Source: Phycisphaeraceae bacterium
Lineage (GTDB): Bacteria; Planctomycetota; Phycisphaerae; Phycisphaerales; UBA1924
DNA: 64,000 nucleotides
Assembly (NCBI GenBank): GCA_019636515.1
Contig: JAHBXI010000005.1
Coordinates: forward strand, 218,066 to 282,065
Direction of reading: 5' to 3'
Position 1 is the first letter of the stretch; each line of letters opens with the position of its first letter. The position numbers and the translations under genes are program-made. Shown one piece after another: positions 17,699 to 24,480 of this stretch. The notes below the pieces were generated by a model, which was not told the origin of the DNA, searched no databases, and worked only from the letters and a program-made list of their open reading frames with translations.

Positions 17699-18928
17699 GT
17701 GATCCCGCTCGGCACCGATCGCCCCCTTGCCCGCAGAACGGTGGTCAATCACGCGTTGATCGGCGTCAACGTGGCGGTCTTCTGCCTGGTCGCGTTGGCG
17801 GGGATCCGCTCGCAGCGCGGCGTCGAGGGCGTCGAGCATGTTCTCGAGCGGTGGATGCTGGTGGGCGACATCGCCCAGCCCTGGCGCTTTCTCACGTACG
17901 CGTTCCTGCACGACATGACCTCGATCTGGCACCTTCTTGGGAACATGGTGTTCCTGTGGGTGCTTGGCCCGAACATCGAGGATCGCCTGGGACGCCTGGG
18001 ATACCTGGCGTTCTACCTGGGGGCGGCGGCCGCGTCGGGGCTCGGGCACGTGCTCATGTCTCCCGCACCGGCGATAGGGGCTTCGGGGGCCGTCGCGGCG
18101 GTCACCGGGGCGTACCTCGTGCTGTTCCCGCAAACACGCGTCAAGGTCCTGTTCATCTTCTTCCTGATCGCGGTCTTTCACGTGCCGGCGATCTGGTTTG
18201 TTTCCTTGCAGGTCGTGCTGAACTTCATGGGCCTGTTCACCCGGTCGAACAGCGGCGTCGCGTACGGGGCTCACCTGGCGGGGTACGCCTTCGGCATCGC
18301 GGTGCCGATCGTGCTGCTGGCGTGGCGGGTTCTGCCGTCCGAACCGTGCGACCTGCTTCACTGGTTCCGCCAGGCGCGCCGTCGAGCCGAGATTCGAGGG
18401 GCGGTTTCCACCGCACGATCACCCGCGTCGGCGCGCGCCGCGGTGAAGCGTCCAGGCAGCGCGGGGGAGGCTTCCCCGGTCGATCAGGTCCAGGCCCCGG
18501 TCGCCCAGGCCAGGGCGAGGGTGGCCCGGCTCCTGGCCGATGGCCAGGTTGCCCCGGCGGCCGATGAGTACCGGGCGCTGGTTGAGAAGTACGGGCTTGT
18601 GGCGGGCGCGGCGACGATGAGCCGCCGACTCCAACTCGACCTGGCCAATCACTTTTTTCAGTCCGGGGACCACGGCCACGCCTTCGCCGCCTACGACCGG
18701 TTCATCGCTGCCTACCCGCGCGACCCCGAGGCCCCCCACGTCCGGCTCATGCTCGCCATGATCTGCGGACGGTTCCTCCACCAGCACGTCCGCGCGGCCG
18801 CGTTGGCCCGCGAGACGCTCCCCTCGATCCGCGATGACGATCAGCGCGCGATCGCCCACGACCTTATCCGAGAGTTCGAGGGCGCGTCCGCGGAGGCCCC
18901 GCCGGGGAGCCGCTCGGCGGGAGTGTGA
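17699..18928 (+). CDS. rhomboid-family intramembrane serine protease with C-terminal extension
   Basis: GTG 17699 begins a 409-residue protein. Residues about 15-215 form the six-helix rhomboid core, with WRFLTYAFLHD, the HLLGNMVFLWVLG helix, the catalytic Ser in GASGA and the catalytic His in AYGAHLAGYAFG. It cleaves transmembrane substrates within the membrane. Residues about 255-400 are soluble and helical and look like two to three TPR-type units (for example HAFAAYDRFIAAYPRDPEAP), suggesting a substrate-recruiting cytoplasmic domain. Divergent from the desaturase gene. Confidence 0.88.
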   Translation: MIPLGTDRPLARRTVVNHALIGVNVAVFCLVALAGIRSQRGVEGVEHVLERWMLVGDIAQPWRFLTYAFLHDMTSIWHLLGNMVFLWVLGPNIEDRLGRLGYLAFYLGAAAASGLGHVLMSPAPAIGASGAVAAVTGAYLVLFPQTRVKVLFIFFLIAVFHVPAIWFVSLQVVLNFMGLFTRSNSGVAYGAHLAGYAFGIAVPIVLLAWRVLPSEPCDLLHWFRQARRRAEIRGAVSTARSPASARAAVKRPGSAGEASPVDQVQAPVAQARARVARLLADGQVAPAADEYRALVEKYGLVAGAATMSRRLQLDLANHFFQSGDHGHAFAAYDRFIAAYPRDPEAPHVRLMLAMICGRFLHQHVRAAALARETLPSIRDDDQRAIAHDLIREFEGASAEAPPGSRSAGV

Positions 18929-19069
18929 GGCTTGCCCACTTGATCGCCTGCGAGATGGTCGCGCCCGTGCGCATACGTGGGGTGAAAGTCCTATGGCGGG
19001 AACTTTGAGAAGGCTGTAATTTTGCGGACATTATGCGGATCGGCGTGCGCCGGGCAGGCCTACCGCGTC

Positions 19070-19107
19070 GGGGTTCCGGGGTTCCGGGGTTCCGGGGTTC
19101 CTGGGTT
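19070..19107 (+). repeat. 9-bp tandem repeat upstream of the Cys-rich secreted protein gene
   Basis: About four copies of GGGGTTCC(G/T) follow one another within 60 bp of the start codon at 19131. The rest of 18929-19130 shows no gene. Confidence 0.8.
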
Positions 19108-19130
19108 CAGGATTTATCGGGGAGTCCTCT

Positions 19131-20099
19131 ATGAATTGTCTCGCACGCACCAACAAGGCGGTGGCCCTTGCCTCGATCGGCATGCTCCTTTCCGCGCCGT
19201 GGGGCGCTCGCGCGCTGGCCGCGGTTCCTCCGCAGGCGCCGCCCGATCGCTCCAGGGCGGAGACGGTGAAGTACGTCGAGATCTACGCCCCACCGGAGCC
19301 GCTGTACGTGTGGGACGTGGCCGAGGCGACTTCCACGCTCTGCACCGATGCGTTTGGAACCGACGAGCCCTGGGAGACCCTCGGCATGCACGCCGTCGCG
19401 ACGGCCGACGGTGTTGAGGCGGTGCGCCTCATCCGCCTGGGCGATGGTGAAGTGCTGGGCGAGGGGTTTTTCGACCTTCTGGCATCGTACCGGGACACCG
19501 CGATCGAGGGGATCATCCGCGACCGCCTCGCCGCCGAGCAGGTGGAGGGCGTGACGTGGCGGTTTTTCATACAAGGGGGTGAACTGGTCACCGACCGGGG
19601 CCGGTTCCCGGTGGTGGTGCTTCGCCAGGACATCACGGTCGAGGGCGGGGCCAGTTTCATGGTCTCGCCGATCAACCCGGTGATGCGCGGGCCATCCCCC
19701 GGCGTCGCGCAGGATGCGGTGTCCCAGTACGAGCAGTCGGCCTCCGGGCAGATGCGCGACCCGGGCGGGCGATTGCTCAAGCCCGCGAGCGAGCAGACGA
19801 CCGAGGAGTGCGTGCAGCAGGCGCACTCGATGTTCGAGAACTGCATGAAGGGAGCGGCGTCCAAGCGGCGCGGTTGCGAACTGCAGATGACGGCAGGCAG
19901 CATCAGCATGGCGGTTGGGTGTGCCTTCGCCGTATGGTCATTCCCACCTGCGCTGCTCGGATGCGCGGGGCTCTTTGCGTTCTCGTTTGTTTCCGGGGTC
20001 AATCTTTGCCAAAGACAGGAGCAGGCCGAACAGTCCGCCTGTTACAACGATTACCTTCGTGACCTGCTCGCCTGCGGGGTCGTGATCGTGGATCGGTAG
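19131..20099 (+). CDS. hypothetical secreted protein with C-terminal Cys-rich hydrophobic domain
   Basis: The 322-residue protein has a probable signal peptide (residues 1-31, cleavage near ARALAA), a soluble middle part of about 190 residues without recognised motifs, and a C-terminal third. That third contains PASEQTTEECVQQAHSMFENC, one or two glycine/alanine-rich hydrophobic helices and eight or so cysteines. The Cys-rich helical hairpin recurs in shortened form at 20568-20807, where part of the DNA is identical. Function is unknown; membrane-anchored and disulfide-bonded is the likeliest description. Confidence 0.6.
   Translation: MNCLARTNKAVALASIGMLLSAPWGARALAAVPPQAPPDRSRAETVKYVEIYAPPEPLYVWDVAEATSTLCTDAFGTDEPWETLGMHAVATADGVEAVRLIRLGDGEVLGEGFFDLLASYRDTAIEGIIRDRLAAEQVEGVTWRFFIQGGELVTDRGRFPVVVLRQDITVEGGASFMVSPINPVMRGPSPGVAQDAVSQYEQSASGQMRDPGGRLLKPASEQTTEECVQQAHSMFENCMKGAASKRRGCELQMTAGSISMAVGCAFAVWSFPPALLGCAGLFAFSFVSGVNLCQRQEQAEQSACYNDYLRDLLACGVVIVDR
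19782..19826 (+). repeat. 45-bp exact duplicate, copy A
   Basis: These 45 bases are identical to 20598-20642 and encode PASEQTTEECVQQAH in both places. It is the only part of the two genes that is identical at DNA level, so it points to a recent duplication or gene conversion. Confidence 0.95.
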
Positions 20100-20107
20100 A
20101 TCATCCC

Positions 20108-20584
20108 ATGCCGCACGGCCGCCTCTCCAGTTGGATCGCGGGTCTTCGCAGCGGGCGATCGGTTCCGCTGGCGGTAAGACTTGTGATCGTGCTCGCCCTC
20201 TTGTTCCCACTCGCCGCCATGAGCCTATTCGCCATGCACACGCTCCCGATGCCCTGGAGCGCGTTTATGGTCTCGTTCCTTTCGCTGGCCTGGGCCGGAG
20301 TGGCAATCCTGCTGAATCGGCGGCGACGCTCGCTCCTCGATCTTCTGGAGCATACCGGCGGACGGGCCTGTGCCCACTGCCGCCACGACCTGCGAGGCCT
20401 CGACGAGGTCGGCCGATGCCCCGAGTGCGGGGAGGACTACCGCTTCGCCGACACCATCGAACTCATGAACCGCATCCGACGCGAGGCCGAGTCGGGAGGC
20501 TGGGGCCGGCGCCCGGGCACGACCGATCCGCCGGCCAGGACCGTGCCGGCCAATCAGGATCACCACCATGCCAAATCCCCGTGA
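20108..20584 (+). CDS. membrane protein with zinc-ribbon-like CxxC pairs
   Basis: The 158-residue protein has two hydrophobic helices (about residues 20-70) followed by CAHCRHDLRGL and CPECGEDY, two CxxC pairs spaced as in a small zinc ribbon. This membrane plus CxxC-DLRGL-CPECG layout recurs in planctomycete genomes, but its role is not established. It starts nine bases after the preceding stop and its end overlaps the start of the next small frame, so the three genes look co-transcribed. Confidence 0.6.
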   Translation: MPHGRLSSWIAGLRSGRSVPLAVRLVIVLALLFPLAAMSLFAMHTLPMPWSAFMVSFLSLAWAGVAILLNRRRRSLLDLLEHTGGRACAHCRHDLRGLDEVGRCPECGEDYRFADTIELMNRIRREAESGGWGRRPGTTDPPARTVPANQDHHHAKSP

Positions 20585-20807
20585 CGAACCGGCCGCTCCC
20601 GCGAGCGAGCAGACGACCGAGGAGTGCGTGCAGCAGGCGCACGACATGTACACATCCTGCATGGACGCGGCGGCGGGTTCGATGATCGGTTGCATGGCGG
20701 AGACCGGCGTTGTGATTGCCGTGGCCACGATGGGGTCAAGACCCGGCTCGGCTTGTGGCGAAGGCGAACGAATGCAGCCTCACGGCTCGCGGGCCGGAAC
20801 TCTGTGA
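20568..20807 (+). pseudogene. truncated paralogue of the Cys-rich C-terminal domain
   Basis: A 79-codon frame begins MPNPRDEPAAPASEQTTEEC and matches the C-terminal domain of the 322-residue protein for about 35 residues, including a 45-bp exact DNA match. After the first hydrophobic segment the similarity ends abruptly near 20740, and the frame continues into Pro/Gly/Ser-rich sequence that overlaps the HxlR gene on the other strand. It is probably a truncated copy cut at the edge of an inserted cassette. It could still be expressed as a small protein. Confidence 0.5.
20598..20642 (+). repeat. 45-bp exact duplicate, copy B
   Basis: Identical to 19782-19826; see that entry. Flanking bases diverge immediately on the left and after CAC on the right. 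Confidence 0.95.
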
Positions 20808-21118
20808 GCAAATGCCTCACCCCAGTCCCCCATCGACAACAGGACAGGTTCGAGGCTCTTCCCAAGCGGCGAGAGTGAGTACTCCACTCGTGGCGGGATC
20901 TCGGCGTAGACCTTGCGGCGGATGACGCCGTCCCTCTCGAGCTCCCGCAGTTGCTTCGTGAGTGTCCGCGGCGAGATGCCGCCCAGGAGGCGTTGCAGTT
21001 CGCTGAACCGCCTCGTTTCCTCCAACATGTAGTGCAACGCCAACACCTTCCACCGCCCACCGATCACACGGAGCGTCGTCTCAACCGGGCAACTGACGGA
21101 CTTGCGCGACTTGGCCAT
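20780..21118 (-). CDS. HxlR-family transcriptional regulator
   Basis: The 112-residue winged-helix DNA-binding protein runs from ATG 21118. It shows the family pattern CPVETTLRVIGGRWKVLALHYMLEETRRFSELQRLLGGISPRTLTKQLRELERDGVI, with the redox- or electrophile-sensing type Cys at position 10. HxlR regulators such as YodB and HypR respond to quinones or disulfide stress through this N-terminal Cys. It is divergent from the pirin gene with 99 bp between, and the palindromes there are its probable operators. It probably controls the pirin-ycaC pair. Confidence 0.9.
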   Translation of the reverse strand: MAKSRKSVSCPVETTLRVIGGRWKVLALHYMLEETRRFSELQRLLGGISPRTLTKQLRELERDGVIRRKVYAEIPPRVEYSLSPLGKSLEPVLLSMGDWGEAFAHRVPAREP

Positions 21119-21123
21119 GAGTA

Positions 21124-21167
21124 GCACTATCCTTTGTGATAGTACAGGGCAGGAATGTGCGTACATG
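21124..21167. promoter_or_regulatory. palindromic operators between hxlR and pirin
   Basis: ACTATC (21126-21131) and GATAGT (21138-21143) form a perfect inverted repeat, extended to eight bases per arm with one mismatch. GTACA (21151-21155) and TGTAC (21163-21167) form a second one. ACTAT-N-ATAGT arms resemble published YodB/HxlR operators. They sit just upstream of both divergent genes. Confidence 0.55.
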
Positions 21168-21217
21168 TAGAGTGTACCATGCTGTCGTCGCGGGGCGGGC
21201 CCCGCGTGGAGACACCA

Positions 21218-22090
21218 ATGACGACAGCCAAGAAAGTCGAAACGGTCCTCCCCAGCCCGCCCATCCACTGGGTCGGCGACGGCTTTCCCGTCAGTTCGGT
21301 CCTATCGCCGCAGTCCGTGCGCAATCGCCTGAGCCCCTTTATCCTCATGGACTACGCGGGTCCGGCCAGGTTCGAGCCGTCGAAACAGCCGCGCGGCGTG
21401 GACACCCATCCGCACCGGGGGTTCGAGGCGGTGACCGTGGTGTATCAGGGTGAACTGGAACACCGCGACTCCAGCGGCAACAGCGGGAGCATCGGGCCGG
21501 GGGATGTGCAATGGATGACGGCGGCCTCCGGCGTGCTCCACGAGGAAAAGCACTCGCGGGAGTTTACCCGCCAGGGCGGGGTTCTCGAAATGGCGCAACT
21601 GTGGGTGAACCTGCCCGCCAAGCACAAGATGACCTCCCCGCGATATCAGGAACTCGGATGCGACGCGATCCCGACCGTGGCCTTGCCCGATGACGCGGGA
21701 ACGGCGCGGATCATCGCGGGCGACTTCAACCGGACGCCGGGCGCTGCGAAGACGGTCACGCCCGTCATCCTGTGGGACGTGAGGCTGCGCCAAGGCGCCA
21801 CGGCGCGGCTGCCCGTGCCCGAGGGGTTCAACTCGGCGGTGTTCGTGCGCCGCGGCTCGGCATGGATCGGAGAGACTCGCTCCACGATGTCGCGGCAGTT
21901 GGCGTTGCTCGAAACCGCCGGTGATGGTGTGATCGTTCAGTCGGAGGAGGACTCGGAGTTTCTCATCGTGGGCGGCGAGCCGATCAACGAGCCGGTCGTC
22001 GCTTACGGCCCGTTCGTGATGAACACACAACAAGAAATCCAGCAAGCGATTGAGGACGTACGGGCCGGCAAGTTGGGCCAGCCCGACTGA
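21218..22090 (+). CDS. pirin-family bicupin protein
   Basis: The 290-residue two-cupin protein shows the pirin motifs FILMDYAGPARFEP, HPHRGFEAVTVVYQGELEHRDS, GDVQWMTAASGVLHEE and LWVNLPAKHKM. The metal-binding residues of the first cupin (HPHRG two His, then H in ELEHRD, and E in HEE) are present. Bacterial pirins such as YhhW act as quercetin dioxygenases or redox-linked regulators. ATG 21218 follows GGAG at good spacing. It forms a likely two-gene unit with the isochorismatase-like gene 63 bp downstream, under HxlR control. Confidence 0.92.
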   Translation: MTTAKKVETVLPSPPIHWVGDGFPVSSVLSPQSVRNRLSPFILMDYAGPARFEPSKQPRGVDTHPHRGFEAVTVVYQGELEHRDSSGNSGSIGPGDVQWMTAASGVLHEEKHSREFTRQGGVLEMAQLWVNLPAKHKMTSPRYQELGCDAIPTVALPDDAGTARIIAGDFNRTPGAAKTVTPVILWDVRLRQGATARLPVPEGFNSAVFVRRGSAWIGETRSTMSRQLALLETAGDGVIVQSEEDSEFLIVGGEPINEPVVAYGPFVMNTQQEIQQAIEDVRAGKLGQPD

Positions 22091-22153
22091 AGCGGGCGCG
22101 TGTGCGCTCACTCCAAACCCGTCCAACCGGAATCCAACAGGAAAACTCTCCCC

Positions 22154-22837
22154 ATGAGCAAGGCCATAAAGACCATGATCGACCCGAACGACGCCGTGAT
22201 GCTGCTGATCGATCATCAGAGCGGCCTCTTCCAACTGGTGCGAGACATCGACCTGCCGGTGCTCCGCTCCCATGCGACCGCGCTCGCCAAACTGTCGTAT
22301 CTCGCCAAGATTCCGACGTTCACCACCGCCTCGGTCCCCGACGGGCCGAACGGCCCGCTTATCCCCGAGATCCATCAGCACAACCCCGACGCGATCTACA
22401 TCCCGCGCACCGGTCAGATCAACGCCTGGGACAACCCCGCGTGGGTCGCGGCCATCGAGAAGACCGGACGCAAGACCCTTCTCATCGCCGGCACGCTCAC
22501 GAGCGTGTGCATGGCGTTCCCGGCGCTCAGCGCGCTGGCCGCGGGGTACAAGGTCTTCTGCATCGTGGATGCCTCCGGCAACTGGAGCAAGATGGCGACC
22601 GACCTGACGGTCGCCCGCGTCACCCAGGCCGGCGCGATCCCGATCGACATGTTCGCCCTGCTTGGAGAGATCATGGGGACATGGAACCGTCCCGATGCGA
22701 TGGACTTCGCCGCGATCATGGTCGAGCACGTCGTACCGCCCTACCGCGCCCTCATGGAGAGTTACGACAAGGCGCAGAGCGTGCAGAAGGTCGGGCACGA
22801 GACCAAGTTGGACCGGCTTGAATCCGTTCGCGTGTGA
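22154..22837 (+). CDS. ycaC: YcaC-like isochorismatase-superfamily hydrolase
   Basis: The 227-residue cysteine hydrolase is close in layout to E. coli Yca[18 protein letters not shown] with the catalytic Asp, [29 protein letters not shown] with the Lys region, and [15 protein letters not shown] with the catalytic Cys. It lacks the extra domains of true isochorismatases, and its natural substrate is unknown. It follows the pirin gene on the same strand; a strong terminator closes the unit. Confidence 0.9.
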   Translation: MSKAIKTMIDPNDAVMLLIDHQSGLFQLVRDIDLPVLRSHATALAKLSYLAKIPTFTTASVPDGPNGPLIPEIHQHNPDAIYIPRTGQINAWDNPAWVAAIEKTGRKTLLIAGTLTSVCMAFPALSALAAGYKVFCIVDASGNWSKMATDLTVARVTQAGAIPIDMFALLGEIMGTWNRPDAMDFAAIMVEHVVPPYRALMESYDKAQSVQKVGHETKLDRLESVRV

Positions 22838-22862
22838 ACGGCGAACCCGAACACATCTTGAC

Positions 22863-22896
22863 CCGGCAGGGGCGACAATCGCCTCTGCCGGCTTTG
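22863..22896 (+). terminator. hairpin terminator after ycaC
   Basis: A 13-bp stem (22863-22875 with 22879-22891, one G-T pair) with a CAA loop is followed by CTTT. It is the strongest hairpin in this neighbourhood and separates the pirin-ycaC unit from the convergent caspase operon. Confidence 0.8.
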
Positions 22897-23197
22897 CCAT
22901 GCCTGAAGAACATCCATCGTTCTCTCGGGTTGTCATCCGTTCCGATCCCCGCCCAGCCCTGATCGGAACTCCGCGGCAAATCGGGGGGTGGGCGGGCGCA
23001 AGGTCATCGCGCTCGGCCCCCTCGTCGAGGTCGATCGGCATGGGTGCATCCGTGCGATGGCCCGCCCGAAGAACGGGTCAGCGATGGGGTCGGGCCGCCC
23101 GCCAGCGGGGCGTCAACCACCATCTACGCAAACGGCTCGGTTTGTGGCGAAAGGGGGGCGATCGGAACCCTGCGTCAATCAGAGGCGGGCCTTGCCA
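22897..23197. other. gene-free junction between ycaC and the caspase operon
   Basis: No supported gene is seen. At 23133-23151 the sequence CGGCTCGGTTTGTGGCGAA repeats, with one mismatch, the sequence at 20744-20762 at the other side of the hxlR-pirin-ycaC cassette. Confidence 0.4.
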
Positions 23198-24157
23198 TCA
23201 CAGTCGCTTGTCGCGTGCGAGCCGCCAGTAGTACCGCCCGGCGGCGGTCAATCGACACGCCTTGGACTGCATTGCGGCGTCGTACATGTGTTCCACGCCG
23301 ACCGGGACGACCAGGTGAATCCGGTTGAGTGCCTGCAACTTGCAGAACATCTTGTGCTTCTCGTCATCCTTCTTCTCGCACGTCGCTTCGCACTCGGGAG
23401 AGAGCATCAAGTCTTCGGCGGGGACGGGAAAGAGCGCGGGCAGTTCGCGGAGGATGACGATGTCGATTGGAGCCTTGCACTTCCGGAGCGGCACGACCTT
23501 CGACACATGCGACTTGAAGAGCGGTCTCTGATCCCATGCGCCGAGCGCGGCCTCGACCAACGCATAAATGGCGGGAGCAGTTACGTCGCCAACAAGATCG
23601 GCAGCCCCGCCATCAAGGGCATCAGCAACAAGCGAGGTGAAGAGGCCCGCGCCATCGCTCTCCACAGACACCTGGTCGCCTCGGCTCGCCGTGAGGATCG
23701 ATACGCCTTCGCGGAGCATCGCCCGAGCGTTGTTGGCGACTGGCGGATTGCCGAGATTACCAGCGTGGCAGCAGTCGAGGAAGATCACCACCTCCTCGGT
23801 CTTGGAGTCATTGGCCATTTTCAGGACTTCGCTCATCGCGAGCCCCTCGTCATAGGCCGCGGCGTCCTGGGTCACCAAGTAGCCATCAAGGTCATTGACC
23901 GTGCCGTGGCCTGAGAAATGCAGCAAGGCAACTTCAGCGGGGTGCGCGAACAGGTCCTTGACTGCCTTTCGGAGTTCTGCGCGGCCGATCTTGTCGCCCT
24001 TGCCATCGAGCGTGGCCTTGAGAGTCCGGCAGTCGCAGTTCGGGGTGCCGTCCTCGTGCTTGGCAAGCAAGCCCGCCATGCGCTCGGCATCACTGACACA
24101 GCCGCGAAGCGCGCCGATGGTGTACAGGTCAATACCCACGCACAACGCGCGTCGCAT
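23198..24157 (-). CDS. caspase-like (peptidase C14) protease
   Basis: The 319-residue protein starts MRRALCVGIDLYTIGALRGCVSD, the typical first strand of bacterial caspase domains. The catalytic dyad is intact: His84 in LLHFSGHG and Cys130 in IFLDCCHAGN. The caspase fold covers about residues 1-225. The last 90 residues are a separate, Cys- and Lys-containing domain ending in a helical segment (HMYDAAMQSKACRLTAAGRYYWRLA) that may be an effector-associated winged helix. It starts six bases after the stop of the TIR-like frame and downstream of the helicase, so it is the last gene of the operon. In conflict systems such proteases serve as cell-killing effectors; that role is inferred here. Confidence 0.88.
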   Translation of the reverse strand: MRRALCVGIDLYTIGALRGCVSDAERMAGLLAKHEDGTPNCDCRTLKATLDGKGDKIGRAELRKAVKDLFAHPAEVALLHFSGHGTVNDLDGYLVTQDAAAYDEGLAMSEVLKMANDSKTEEVVIFLDCCHAGNLGNPPVANNARAMLREGVSILTASRGDQVSVESDGAGLFTSLVADALDGGAADLVGDVTAPAIYALVEAALGAWDQRPLFKSHVSKVVPLRKCKAPIDIVILRELPALFPVPAEDLMLSPECEATCEKKDDEKHKMFCKLQALNRIHLVVPVGVEHMYDAAMQSKACRLTAAGRYYWRLARDKRL

Positions 24158-24162
24158 GGCGG

Positions 24163-24480
24163 TTACCTCGCCCCGCCTATAAGGGCCTTGAGGTTGTCCC
24201 ATGTCCAGCGGTAGACCTTGTCGTTGGGAAGTGCTGTCGCCGGTTTGGTACAGCTCACGTCCGAATAGGCCGCGAGCAGGAAGTAAGGCTTGCCCTTCTC
24301 CCGGGCGATGCTCAACTCGGCTGCGACGCCGCTGGCTACTGGATACCTACGCGATGGGATTCCGAAGTCGCGCGCGAGGGGGGCGAGAGCAACCCAGGCG
24401 TCAACACCCGCGAAGAGAAGGGGCCGTGGTCGTAGATTTGTAGCGCGACGGTGGCGGCCTAAGCAGGCGCGCCGGTTGGC
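24163..24480 (-). pseudogene. TIR-like protein fragment without start codon (frameshifted or truncated)
   Basis: One minus-strand frame between the helicase and the caspase is open for 105 codons but holds no ATG or GTG. Its last 80 codons (from 24405) read like a real protein end: VASGVAAELSIAREKGKPYF, then VYRWTWDNLKALIGGAR. A-E-x-x-IA-x-x-x-GKP followed by a terminal WxWDNLK resembles the end of TIR-like (MTH538/DUF1863-type) folds. A 27-codon frame starting at ATG 24484, overlapping the helicase stop, is in another frame and stops at 24401, so a one-base shift could join them. The stop is five bases before the caspase start. It is either a broken gene, a sequencing indel or a recoded gene. 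Confidence 0.45.

Noticed and set aside
21302..23041. 579-codon frame antisense to pirin and ycaC
   Set aside because: It crosses two genes with intact family motifs on the other strand and shows none of its own.
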